Origin: Nitrospirota bacterium
GTDB lineage: Bacteria; Nitrospinota_A; UBA7883
Reading direction: 5' to 3'
Assembly (NCBI GenBank): GCA_024275315.1
Contig: JAJRZK010000058.1
Location: 1-64,000, forward strand
DNA: 64,000 nt
Of this stretch, positions 17,266-26,072 are shown piece after piece. Made by a program: the position numbers and the translations under genes. The notes beneath the pieces are model-generated. The model saw only the letters and a list, made by a program, of their open reading frames with translations, did no database searches and had not been told where the DNA came from. Positions within the stretch are counted from its first letter, which is position 1; every line of letters begins with the position of its first letter.

Positions 17266-18408
17266 TCATTTGTATTTTACCGCGCGCTCGCCGAGCGCGT
17301 TTCTGACAGCTCCAATTACAACGTCTGTTTGTTCCCCTGTCATGTATGGATTCATCGGCAGGCTCAATATCTTCCCGGACAGCTCCTCTGACACGGGAAA
17401 ACTCCCCGGTTTATGGCCCAGATAACCAAACGCAGGCTGGAGATGCAGCGGTTTTTGATAGTAAATGGCCGTTGGAATGTCAGCTTTCGCCAGCTCTTCA
17501 CGAAGCCTGTCCCGTTTTTCGCAAAGGATCGAATATTGGGCCCACGCGCTTTTCATCCCGTCGGATACGGATGGGGTTTTTACCAGCCCTGACAGGTTGG
17601 TGTTGTAGGTCTTGGCCAGGCTCCTGCGTTTTTCTATCTCTTCTGGAAAAACCTTCAGCTTCGCCATGAGGATGGCCGCCTGGATCGAGTCCATCCTGGC
17701 GTTCAAACCGATCCGGATATTTTGGTATTTGTCACCCCCCTGACCATGGACACGGATAGACGTGAGATTTTCCGCGAGCTCGTCATCGTTCGTGAAAACC
17801 GCTCCGCCGTCACCGTAACATCCGAGAGGCTTTGCTGGAAAAAAGCTGGTGGCGGCGGCGTGGCCGAAGCTTCCGGCTTTTCTCCCCATATATTCCGCTC
17901 CCAGGGATTGCGCGGCGTCTTCCAGAACGAGGATGTCATGTTCAAGAGCGATTTTTTCTATGGCGTCATATTCGGCCGGAAGGCCGAACAGGTCCACGGG
18001 GATCACTACCCTGGGTCGCAGGTTTTGTTCTTTCTTGATTTCAAGGATGGCCTGTTCCAGGTTTCCCGGGTCGATGTTGTATGTGACCGGGTCCACATCC
18101 ACAAACACCGGTGTGGCGCCTAGCAGGCCGATAACCTCCGCGGTTGCGAAAAAAGTGAACGGGGTGGTGAATACGGCGTCTCCCTTTCCAACGCCCCAGG
18201 CCATAAGCGGCATAAGGAGCGCGTCGGTGCCGCTGGAACAGGATACGACATGTTTTACTTCCGCAAATTGAGCCAGATGGCTCTCCAGCTCCGCTATCTC
18301 AGGCCCCATGACATATTTCCCGTGCGCCAGGACTTTGTCGATATTTTTGCGGATATCGCTTTCTATCGCTTCAAACTGCGTCTTGAGGTCTACGAAAGGT
18401 ATCGTCAT
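17266..18408 (-). CDS. DegT/DnrJ/EryC1 sugar aminotransferase (WbpE-like)
   Basis: 380-residue PLP-dependent aminotransferase acting on keto nucleotide sugars. It carries VDLKTQFEAIESDI, the CSSGTDALLMPLMAWGVG cofactor loop, EDAAQSLGAEYMGRKAGSFG, the Schiff-base lysine in SFFPAKPLGCYGDGGA and the GLNARMDSIQAAIL substrate loop. The sequence style resembles WbpE/WlbC, which aminates UDP-3-keto-GlcNAc-uronic acid. That fits the WbpB/WbpD fusion (9576-11177) and the 2-epimerase (8485-9579) in the same strand run. Specificity is inferred from context. Confidence 0.87.
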   Translation of the reverse strand: MTIPFVDLKTQFEAIESDIRKNIDKVLAHGKYVMGPEIAELESHLAQFAEVKHVVSCSSGTDALLMPLMAWGVGKGDAVFTTPFTFFATAEVIGLLGATPVFVDVDPVTYNIDPGNLEQAILEIKKEQNLRPRVVIPVDLFGLPAEYDAIEKIALEHDILVLEDAAQSLGAEYMGRKAGSFGHAAATSFFPAKPLGCYGDGGAVFTNDDELAENLTSIRVHGQGGDKYQNIRIGLNARMDSIQAAILMAKLKVFPEEIEKRRSLAKTYNTNLSGLVKTPSVSDGMKSAWAQYSILCEKRDRLREELAKADIPTAIYYQKPLHLQPAFGYLGHKPGSFPVSEELSGKILSLPMNPYMTGEQTDVVIGAVRNALGERAVKYK

Positions 18409-18441
18409 GGCAGGATATTCATATAAAAAGAGACAACAGAT

Positions 18442-19464
18442 TCACACGTTGTAATAGTCCCGATACCACTGGACGAACCTCGGGATACCCTCCTCGATGG
18501 TTGTTTTGGGCTCGAACCCCAGGTCCTCGTGTATCGTTTGGATATCGGCCGACGTGGCTTTCACATCGCCCGGTTGCATGGGCATCAGGTTTTTTTTCGC
18601 TTCGACGCCCAGGGTCTTCTCCAGGACTTCTATCATATGCAACAGGTCTTCGCACCGGTTGTTGCCTATGTTATAGACCCTGTAAGGAGCGTAGCTCGAA
18701 TCGGGAGATGGGCTCATTTCATCCCAGCCAAGATCGCCTTCGGGAATTTTCTTCATCACCCGGGTGACTCCGTCGATTATATCGTCAATATAGGTAAAAT
18801 CCCGTTTCATATCACCGTTGTTATATACGTCGATGGGGTCGCCCTCCAATATGGCCTTTGTAAACAGGAACAACGCCATATCGGGCCTGCCCCATGGGCC
18901 GTACACGGTAAAAAACCGGAGCCCGGTGGTCGGGAGGCCGTAAAGGTGGCTGTACGTGTGCGCCATAAGCTCGTTCGCCTTTTTTGTGGCCGCATACAGC
19001 GACACGGGATGGTCGACGTTGTGCTTGACGGAAAAAGGCATAACCTTGTTGGCGCCATACACAGAGCTCGACGAGGCGTAGACCAGGTGACCCACGTTGT
19101 TATGGCGGCACCCTTCAAGGATGTTGGTAAACCCTGATATGTTCGAGTCGACATAGGCCATGGGATTTTTAAGTGAATAGCGAACACCAGCCTGGGCGGC
19201 GAGGTTGACCACCACGTCGAAGCCGCCGGTTTGAAACAATTTCGCGGTCCCGCTCCTGTCTTCCAGCGACAGCCTGGCGAAATTGAAATGGTCGTACTGC
19301 TCAAGTATCGCCAACCGCGACTTTTTGAGCCGTACGTCGTAATAGTCGTTCAGGTTGTCCAGGCCGGTGACCCGGGCTCCTTCTTCCAGCAGTTTTCGGC
19401 AGAGGTGAAACCCTATAAACCCGGCCGACCCGGTTACCAATATTCTGGTGGTCATATGTCCCAT
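18442..19464 (-). CDS. UDP-glucuronate 4-epimerase-like NAD-dependent epimerase
   Basis: 340-residue extended SDR epimerase. ILVTGSAGFIGFHLCRKLLE and DNLNDYYDVRLKKSRL, AAQAGVRYSLKNPMAYVDSN, SSSSVYGANK, the catalytic YAATKKANELMAH and FTVYGPWGRPDMALFLFTK are typical of LpsL/Cap1J-type UDP-glucuronic acid 4-epimerases, giving UDP-galacturonate. ATG 19464 and ATG 19455 are both possible starts and neither has a strong ribosome-binding site. Together with the aminotransferase it begins the long minus-strand operon. Confidence 0.87.
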   Translation of the reverse strand: MGHMTTRILVTGSAGFIGFHLCRKLLEEGARVTGLDNLNDYYDVRLKKSRLAILEQYDHFNFARLSLEDRSGTAKLFQTGGFDVVVNLAAQAGVRYSLKNPMAYVDSNISGFTNILEGCRHNNVGHLVYASSSSVYGANKVMPFSVKHNVDHPVSLYAATKKANELMAHTYSHLYGLPTTGLRFFTVYGPWGRPDMALFLFTKAILEGDPIDVYNNGDMKRDFTYIDDIIDGVTRVMKKIPEGDLGWDEMSPSPDSSYAPYRVYNIGNNRCEDLLHMIEVLEKTLGVEAKKNLMPMQPGDVKATSADIQTIHEDLGFEPKTTIEEGIPRFVQWYRDYYNV

Positions 19465-19547
19465 GTAGCGATTGATCGAATAAGCTTCGCAGTATAACCC
19501 TTATTTCGCCCAAATCAACAGGTCGAATCCGGATATTTTGATCGGTG

Positions 19548-22385
19548 TCACCGTTTCTCCACGGTATTTCGCGATTTGTACCCTGACAGGTAAAACAGAA
19601 CCGTCACAACCGAAAGACATGCCAGCGGGAGAAGGTGGACACTGAACCGGGGCGCGTAGCCATACGGCTCGAACAGGAAATAGGGAGCGAACACACCCGC
19701 GATGGCGACGCCGAGGCCGACAGGGTAGGCGCAAAGCCAGGCGGGCCTCCACACAAGCGCAAGCAACCCCATGGCGGTTCCAAAAATCAGGGTGACGGAC
19801 ACTATCGAGATTTCCCCGGGATCGGCGGCTGACAGCAGTATCTTCATGTTGTGCGTGATACAGGGAATCGTGGAGCACGATATCTGGGATAAATCGGCGG
19901 GATCGTCCAGGCAGAATATTCCGCCGACCAGGTAATTGCGAGTTCCCACGGCCAAAAACGCCGCCACAACCCAAAAGATGTAAAGTGTAATCCACCTGTA
20001 ATTTTCCACGATCCTGGCAAAGATGCTTTTCCAGGACTGGGCAACCCCGCCCCTTGCAGGCTCTAAGGATAGAAGCGCGATCCCCAGTATGACGCCGATA
20101 TGGTCCAGCCTGGTCCATAAACTCGCCATGGCGAACAGCCCCGCCAGCAAGGCCGCCCGGTTTGTCACCGGTCGGCGTCGCATGATGATCCATAGCGCCA
20201 GAATCATGAAAAGCAACGCCGTATACTCTTGCAGGCTTCGGCCCATCAGCCATACAAAACCATCCGTGAAGCAGTTGAACACAAATAGCCAAACCACGCC
20301 CAGGGCATAAGCGGGAGTGAGCGACAGGCGCATCCCTATCGAGCCCAGCATGGCGGCGGACAGGATAACGCACCACACGTCCCAATAATCCTGGCCCAGC
20401 GTCGTCTGGCCGAATATGGTGTGCCACAGGCCGACCACGTAGCGGTAGAGAGGCATATATTTGTAGATCCCCTCGTGCAGTGAAAATATGTCGCCGTCGA
20501 CAAAAATCTTTCGGGCCAGAAACTGGTATGTGTGCCAGTCGTCGGTGCTGGGCAGAAGACGCATCTTTCCGACTTCTCCCCCCCATTCGACCATGAAAAA
20601 AGTGAAAACCGCAGGAGCTATCGCAAACAGAACATAAACAATCAGTTTGTCAGGATCGATGGAGGTCGCGCTCATCCGTTTCGACGCGTAAACGACCGCG
20701 ACCGCCATTAAAACTGTCAACACCACACCGGGAGCTGTAATCCCCATGTAGGAAGATCCGCCGTAGCCTATCCATCGGAAAAAAACGACAAGGAGCGCTC
20801 CGGCTATCCCCAGGATCAGGAACATGGCGCTGTGCCTGTCCCTTGCGGTATGGCGGATCAACAGCCATATGAGCCAGATCATAGCTACCGCCGCCATGGA
20901 ATAATCCACAACACCGGCCATGAGTGAATATATCTTAATACTCAACACAGAATCGTCCGGCGCTCGGTCTCCGGCCCACAGGATATTCGTCTTGAACGGA
21001 TCCGCTATCGGCCCCCCTTTTCTGGTCAATACCGGGACAAGCGAAAAATCCTCACCCGACAATTCCGAACTGTACACCAGGGCGCCGTCAATCCGTAGCT
21101 CTCCCACCGGTCCGTCTTCAGATAAAAAGGCAGCGTCTCCTGGTTCTTTTAGCAGTTCCAGGTTGTGTTTGGTTCCATTTTCATCGGTGGCGGTTATCGC
21201 TCCGTCGACAACACCAGTGGCGGAAAACGAAAGTTTCGCCCCTTTCGGTATTCGGGCCGATCCGCTTAATTTCAGCGCGAGCCACTTGACGCCGCCATAT
21301 TTCTTGTCCGGGTAGCCGTTCATCCACTCCAGCGGAAAGTCCCGTGCGCTCAAATATGGCCTGTCCATCAATCCGCTTACGTCGTTTTCCCAAATGGTGG
21401 TGTACGTTCTTTTCCATTCGCCAGCGGCCAGTTCTGCGGGGGTGTCGTACACCCTGACGGCAAGCCCCGCCTCGGGGGCGGTAAACGCAAGCGCGAGTTT
21501 TAGTGAAAATATGACTAATAAACCGATCATGACCGTTTTTTGAGCGAGAAACCTCCATCCGGTGATCAGCGCAAATGGCAAAAACACAGCGGTAAAATAA
21601 AGCTCCCCCCGATGTGAGAGAGGGCCGCCGTCAAACATGGATAATAGCCCTGACGGGGCGGTTATCGCGCCGATGAGCGCAAACGAGGAGACGACGACAC
21701 GCACGGCGCCTCCGCGCTGTTTTTCCGTGCGGGAGACGCCATCAATTCCGCCGGTTTGCGTTTTGCGTCCATATTTGCGCCTTGCGACAAGCCACGCGCC
21801 CAGAATCGCCCATATACCCGCGATGATCATGTTTCGCCTGGGACCTGTCTTCTGCGCTACCCATATCCCGGAAAACTCCACCCAGGAGCCGGACATGTTA
21901 CGGATGACAATCCACGGCTCCCCTTTGTCCAGAATCCCTGCGGGGATGGTGACAACCCGGCGCCTGAGACCTTCAGGTATTGGCGCTTTGCCGGGCGCCT
22001 TTCCGCTCCCGTTTGCGACCTGGATGGTTTCAACCAGCGTGGACATGGCGAAAACACCGATCTTTGGAGGGGCAGTGTCGTGGCTGTCGGCAAAACCCAG
22101 CCGCAGGGTAAGCGGCCCCCTGTAAGGGGCGTATATCCACAATTCCTTGACATCACCTCCGGCCCATGTATCCGCCGGTCCTGGAAGCTGGACAGGTATT
22201 TCCGGCCATTGGGGATGGACTCTGACTATCTTGCGCCCATGCCAAAAGGTTTTGTTGGCTTTCCATCGCAAGGGTGTATAGGCGATCTGCGCGCCGGACA
22301 GCAGGAAAACATATTGAACAGTCAGCGCCGCCAATATTGTCAACGCGAATAACACGGCGGTTCGTTTTACACCAATCGGGTTCAT
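19548..22385 (-). CDS. Large GT-C-like membrane protein with N-terminal lectin-like domain
   Basis: 945-residue multi-spanning protein. After one signal/TM helix (about 10-30) comes a soluble domain (about 35-180) with LPGPADTWAGGDVKELWIY, FADSHDTAPPK and VIRNMSGSWVEFSGIWV. Next are membrane helices, a second extracytoplasmic region with beta-rich character (about 300-460), and about ten helices with STDDWHTYQFLARKIF, whose acidic residues after a helix recall the catalytic loop of GT-C enzymes using lipid-linked sugars. ATG 22385 is chosen because the signal helix follows it and AGGACT precedes it. The N-terminal domain is clearly related to that of the divergent neighbour at 22575. Possible role: periplasmic glycosyl transfer. 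Specificity unknown. Confidence 0.65.
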   Translation of the reverse strand: MNPIGVKRTAVLFALTILAALTVQYVFLLSGAQIAYTPLRWKANKTFWHGRKIVRVHPQWPEIPVQLPGPADTWAGGDVKELWIYAPYRGPLTLRLGFADSHDTAPPKIGVFAMSTLVETIQVANGSGKAPGKAPIPEGLRRRVVTIPAGILDKGEPWIVIRNMSGSWVEFSGIWVAQKTGPRRNMIIAGIWAILGAWLVARRKYGRKTQTGGIDGVSRTEKQRGGAVRVVVSSFALIGAITAPSGLLSMFDGGPLSHRGELYFTAVFLPFALITGWRFLAQKTVMIGLLVIFSLKLALAFTAPEAGLAVRVYDTPAELAAGEWKRTYTTIWENDVSGLMDRPYLSARDFPLEWMNGYPDKKYGGVKWLALKLSGSARIPKGAKLSFSATGVVDGAITATDENGTKHNLELLKEPGDAAFLSEDGPVGELRIDGALVYSSELSGEDFSLVPVLTRKGGPIADPFKTNILWAGDRAPDDSVLSIKIYSLMAGVVDYSMAAVAMIWLIWLLIRHTARDRHSAMFLILGIAGALLVVFFRWIGYGGSSYMGITAPGVVLTVLMAVAVVYASKRMSATSIDPDKLIVYVLFAIAPAVFTFFMVEWGGEVGKMRLLPSTDDWHTYQFLARKIFVDGDIFSLHEGIYKYMPLYRYVVGLWHTIFGQTTLGQDYWDVWCVILSAAMLGSIGMRLSLTPAYALGVVWLFVFNCFTDGFVWLMGRSLQEYTALLFMILALWIIMRRRPVTNRAALLAGLFAMASLWTRLDHIGVILGIALLSLEPARGGVAQSWKSIFARIVENYRWITLYIFWVVAAFLAVGTRNYLVGGIFCLDDPADLSQISCSTIPCITHNMKILLSAADPGEISIVSVTLIFGTAMGLLALVWRPAWLCAYPVGLGVAIAGVFAPYFLFEPYGYAPRFSVHLLPLACLSVVTVLFYLSGYKSRNTVEKR

Positions 22386-22574
22386 CACAAGTCCTGTTTT
22401 CCCGGGATCCTTCGTACAGGGGTTGGTCAGGTCGGAAAATCGGAGCAATTATACCACTATGGCCCGATGCGCCTGTAGGTAAAAAGGCTTGAAATATCAC
22501 CGGCGCCGGAAATATGCTGTGAGACACTTTTATTTTGGCGGATTGGTTCCACTTCCAAAACTTGTCGCAATATT

Positions 22575-24908
22575 ATGAAACGCTTGTTAGTCTCCGCCCT
22601 TTTCGCCTGCATTGCGGCAGGTTCCGTCCACGCCGCCCTGAAGGTTTTCAGGCCTGTTTCATACATGACAGACGGTGGCATGACCAACAGCGGATTCTGG
22701 CGGGATCGCCAATCCGTCACCATACCCCCGGGGTTTCGGGTGATTCCGCGCCAGCTTCCGGGGCCCATGGACGCATGGGCCGGAGCCGAACCGAAAGAGT
22801 TTACGTTCAGCCGGGCGTTCGCCGGTGAAACCAGGGTGATAATTAACCTGCTCGACAGCCACGAGTCCGCCCCTCCTGTACTGGATGTTTACATGGAAGG
22901 CGAAAAAATCGCCCGTCTCTCTGTTCCAAAAGGAACTGGCCGCCCGTCTAACGAATGGAAAACCAGGGGGAAGCGGTCGAGCCTGACTTTTACATTGCCC
23001 CGTGACGAAAGCTCCGGTGAAAAAAGAGCCATCACCGTAAAAAACGTGTCGGGGTCGTGGGTGGCGTTTGAAAACGTGAAAATGTATCAGGTGGTTTCCA
23101 TCGGTGAAGTGGCCCTGCTGACAGCCGGCTGGATTGTTCTGCTGTCCATCGCGGCCGTGCGTAAAGCGGTGGTTGACGTTACGCTCTTTTTTGTTTCGTC
23201 GGTGGCCGGGTTCGTTCGTGGCGAGATGGCGTTCGACGCGCTCCTGATACTGGGCTTTAGCCTGGTTTTGTCGATCCCGCTGTTTCACGGCGGATATTTT
23301 TTCAGCCACGAGGAGTTTTTTCCATTTTACAGGGTCGTGGGGACAGGTTTGGCGATTGACACCGGCCAGTTTCCGCCCCGTGTGTTGCCGAATCTCTCCA
23401 ACGGGTTTGGCTATGGATGGAGCATTTTTTATCCACCGCTGTCCTACGACCTTACATGGCTGATATATAGAACAGGTTTGTCGGCGCTGACTTCGGTCAA
23501 GGTGTTTCAGTTTCTGACGATCTTTCTTGCCGGTGTGTCCATGTATGGATTCATGATGAAAGTCACACAGAACCGGTCTGTTTCCGTTATGGCGGCCCTG
23601 CTGTACGCCTCGGCGCCATACCGGCTGGTGGACATTTACATACGAAACGCATACGCCGAATCGGCCACGTTCGTTCTGATTCCGGCGCTTTTTTACGGAA
23701 TCCATGAAATTATTTACAACGAAAAAGGAAAATTCTGGCCCTTCGCGTTGGCCCTGGCGTCCCTGGCGCTCACGCATAACATAACAGCTTTGTACGCGGT
23801 GTTTTTCGGGTGTCTTTTTTGCGTTTTCCAGTTCAGGGCGATACTTGCCAACAGGCGCTCCATACCGCTTTTGCTGGCTGGTGGAATAGTGGCTGGTCTT
23901 ATATCGGCTTTTTATATCGGCCCCCTGTACGAGCACAAGGCGAACGGCGACTACGCCGTTTTCGGGCGGTTCAAACCAAGCGGAGAAATGGTTTATTCTC
24001 AAACTACCAGGGTGGGGCAACTGTTCAGCCGCGCCGTAAATTTCGAGCAATCTCTTCCGCTTGACAGGTCGGACGAAGAAGAGATGCCCTCGCCCTTGGG
24101 GACCCATATAGTGTTGGCGGCGTTGCTGGCGATTATTGCCGGGAGAAAATCGAATCGTGATTTCGTCGGCCCGTTTATCTTTCTCGGTTTTGTGGCGGCA
24201 ATAATGACCACCAGCGTTTTCCCGTGGAAAGTTGCGCCTGCTGTCTTTCTCTATATCCAGTATCCCTGGCGGCTATTGTCGTTCGCGTCGTTTTTCCTCT
24301 GTGCGTACGGGGCGCTTGCGTTTTCGTCCCTGGATCGCTACAGATGGAAACGAGCCTCAACCATGATCATGGCGATGGCTGTCATCGGGTATGTGTATCC
24401 GTTCATCACCGCCGACTACAGGCCAGATTTCAGCGATTTGTCCATACGGGAAGCGGAGCTTAACCAGGGGTTTATAATCGGAACTTCAGGGGGGGAATAT
24501 CTTCCATCGGTGTTGTACTCCAACAAAAAATATGTTCACGAGCGCGACCGGTATGTCAGGATCGTAAAGGGGTCGGCGGAGGCAGGATACCCGATCCGGT
24601 GGGGCGCCAACGTTTCGTTTGATCTGAGGGTTGCCAATGGGGTGGTGGAGGCCGAAGCGCCTTTTATTTATTACATGGGATACGCCGCAACCCTGAAACA
24701 GCCCGATGGCGCGGTGACGGGCTTGCCGGTTGGAATTTCGCCAAACGGTTTTGTTTCAGTGCGCACGGATAAAAGTGGTGAAGTGACCATAAAATATGAA
24801 AATAGCCGGTTCGGCGCAATCTGCGATTGGATAACTGTCGCCGGGTTGGCGCTGTTGATGTTGAATATCGTTTCAGGTGGTCGGGCGAAAGCCGAACCTG
24901 GCGGTTAG
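22575..24908 (+). CDS. PTPS-related multi-spanning membrane protein, GT-C-like
   Basis: 777-residue protein with a signal peptide (MKRLLVSALFACIAAGSVHA), an N-terminal soluble domain (about 30-175; LPGPMDAWAGAEPKEFTF, LLDSHESAPPV, VKNVSGSWVAFENVKMY), then about twelve membrane helices and a C-terminal soluble tail. The membrane core (FFSHEEFFPFYRVV, LSNGFGYGWSIFYPP, YASAPYRLVDIYIRNAYAES) matches the '6-pyruvoyl-tetrahydropterin synthase related' membrane family, thought to be GT-C-like glycosyltransferases. It is transcribed away from its partner at 19548-22385 across a 189-bp spacer. Its stop abuts the convergent SGNH gene with no gap. Confidence 0.7.
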   Translation: MKRLLVSALFACIAAGSVHAALKVFRPVSYMTDGGMTNSGFWRDRQSVTIPPGFRVIPRQLPGPMDAWAGAEPKEFTFSRAFAGETRVIINLLDSHESAPPVLDVYMEGEKIARLSVPKGTGRPSNEWKTRGKRSSLTFTLPRDESSGEKRAITVKNVSGSWVAFENVKMYQVVSIGEVALLTAGWIVLLSIAAVRKAVVDVTLFFVSSVAGFVRGEMAFDALLILGFSLVLSIPLFHGGYFFSHEEFFPFYRVVGTGLAIDTGQFPPRVLPNLSNGFGYGWSIFYPPLSYDLTWLIYRTGLSALTSVKVFQFLTIFLAGVSMYGFMMKVTQNRSVSVMAALLYASAPYRLVDIYIRNAYAESATFVLIPALFYGIHEIIYNEKGKFWPFALALASLALTHNITALYAVFFGCLFCVFQFRAILANRRSIPLLLAGGIVAGLISAFYIGPLYEHKANGDYAVFGRFKPSGEMVYSQTTRVGQLFSRAVNFEQSLPLDRSDEEEMPSPLGTHIVLAALLAIIAGRKSNRDFVGPFIFLGFVAAIMTTSVFPWKVAPAVFLYIQYPWRLLSFASFFLCAYGALAFSSLDRYRWKRASTMIMAMAVIGYVYPFITADYRPDFSDLSIREAELNQGFIIGTSGGEYLPSVLYSNKKYVHERDRYVRIVKGSAEAGYPIRWGANVSFDLRVANGVVEAEAPFIYYMGYAATLKQPDGAVTGLPVGISPNGFVSVRTDKSGEVTIKYENSRFGAICDWITVAGLALLMLNIVSGGRAKAEPGG

Positions 24909-25241
24909 TTATTTCTCACGCGTTCTATGTGCAGAGTTTTTGTTCAAAACCTGTTTCATCAGCTCCCGGGCGACCCAGAGATGGCCGCGAGCGTTCCAGT
25001 GGCTGTCGGTTTTCCAGCAGGGAGCCTGCCCGGTGCGCGCATATTTTTCGGTGAACACCCGCTCGAGATTAATTGTGTCGATCCCCTGCGACAGATATAC
25101 ATTTTCCACCCATTCCAGCATTTTCAGAAACCGGGGGCTTTTAGCCCTTGTCACATCCGATGACACGATCACATTGAGCAGAGCCGCCCCGTCCATGTCC
25201 ACGACTTCCCGTTTCATTCTTTCCACCAGCAGTTTGAACAT
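24909..25241 (-). CDS. C-terminal part of split SGNH hydrolase (restart after TAA)
   Basis: 110 codons in the same frame as the gene just upstream, separated from it only by a TAA. The stop is followed at once by ATG (TAAATG), with AAAGG a few bases before it, so termination-reinitiation could make this piece. It contains the end of the SGNH fold: MKREVVDMDGAALLNVIVSS, then the Asp-x-x-His catalytic segment WKTDSHWNARGH. It lacks block I with the nucleophilic Ser, which is in the upstream half. Either the two halves associate or the gene is a fresh pseudogene. Confidence 0.6.
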   Translation of the reverse strand: MFKLLVERMKREVVDMDGAALLNVIVSSDVTRAKSPRFLKMLEWVENVYLSQGIDTINLERVFTEKYARTGQAPCWKTDSHWNARGHLWVARELMKQVLNKNSAHRTREK

Positions 25242-26072
25242 TTACCTTTGATCCGGAGCGACAGGCATATCACCATTCGCCGGGTCGCCAGGCTCCACAT
25301 CCCCTGAAGCGGCCATGTGCGCGGATTTTCGTTGACGCTCCGGAACGAAGAACTTCTGGTATAGCAGGGACTTCAGGTGTCTGGTTATGAAATACGATTC
25401 AAACCTGTAAAGGAACAGTCGTTTCAGTTTTTGAGCCGTTGTTTCCTCCTTTTGCGTCTGGTCAAGATTTGACACCAGCTTACCCTGGCGGATTTTGTAT
25501 ATGGGCCTGGAATATCCTGTGTTCTCATCCTTGAAATTGTCCTTGAAATCGTTGACGCAAAAAAACGTGATCACCATGTCCGGGCTGAACTTTCGTCCCA
25601 GCGTTTCATAAGTAGCCAAATGGTGCGCCTGCCCCCATCCGGACATACCCATGGAGATAACCTCGAGGGCGACTCCACACTCCCCGGCCATGCGTTCCAT
25701 GACCCTGCCCATCTGTTCTTGCCAGGTGACTCCGGCCCCCTCCACATACGAGTCGCCCAGCAGTAAAACGCGGTAAGTCCCCTCCGCCTTGTCAAAATCG
25801 TGATCAGTATCCTTAAACCCCGCCGAGTTTGATTTGAACGACACGTCATAGTTCGCCATTATCGCTCTGTGGGTCATGTCCGGATAATATGTCACAGGGC
25901 GGTTGCCCCAGAACCTGTATACCTGGTGCGGAGCCTTGATGAAAACAGGAGCGATAAACTCCAGCGTTAAAAAAAGAAACATAGCCGGCGTCGACACCAT
26001 CAGGGAATAGAAGATGAACCTTCGCACGGTGTCAGCCTCCCGGGCCGGAACAGCGTGGCGCCATGGTGTCAC
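25242..26072 (-). CDS. N-terminal part of split SGNH hydrolase-like protein
   Basis: 276 codons from GTG 26072, which overlaps the upstream Wzy-like stop (GTGA). One N-terminal membrane anchor (IFYSLMVSTPAMFLFLTLEFI) is followed by block I LLLGDSYVEGAG with the nucleophile Ser, MGMSGWGQAHHLATYE and FFCVNDFKDN, all of the SGNH/GDSL hydrolase fold facing the periplasm. The catalytic His and Asp are absent because a TAA interrupts the frame at 25242-25244; they lie in the following frame. Intact relatives in the window suggest a role in adding or removing acyl groups on the polysaccharide, by analogy with AlgX/AlgJ-type proteins. Confidence 0.65.
   Translation of the reverse strand: MTPWRHAVPAREADTVRRFIFYSLMVSTPAMFLFLTLEFIAPVFIKAPHQVYRFWGNRPVTYYPDMTHRAIMANYDVSFKSNSAGFKDTDHDFDKAEGTYRVLLLGDSYVEGAGVTWQEQMGRVMERMAGECGVALEVISMGMSGWGQAHHLATYETLGRKFSPDMVITFFCVNDFKDNFKDENTGYSRPIYKIRQGKLVSNLDQTQKEETTAQKLKRLFLYRFESYFITRHLKSLLYQKFFVPERQRKSAHMAASGDVEPGDPANGDMPVAPDQR

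Noticed and set aside
19501-20586. A 361-codon open frame on the same strand as the large GT-C-like protein, in another frame.
   Set aside because: Composition is shadow-like and it lies wholly over the better supported membrane protein and its 3' flank.
22659-24107. A 482-codon open frame antisense to the PTPS-related membrane protein.
   Set aside because: It has no recognisable motif, is rich in Arg, His and Pro as expected for an antisense shadow, and the plus-strand protein has clear signal peptide and membrane helices.
11846-25244. TAA might be read as a sense codon in this organism, explaining two interrupted genes.
   Set aside because: TAA ends several genes at their normal family C-termini (recR, the 2-epimerase, the aldolase), so it is used as an ordinary stop.
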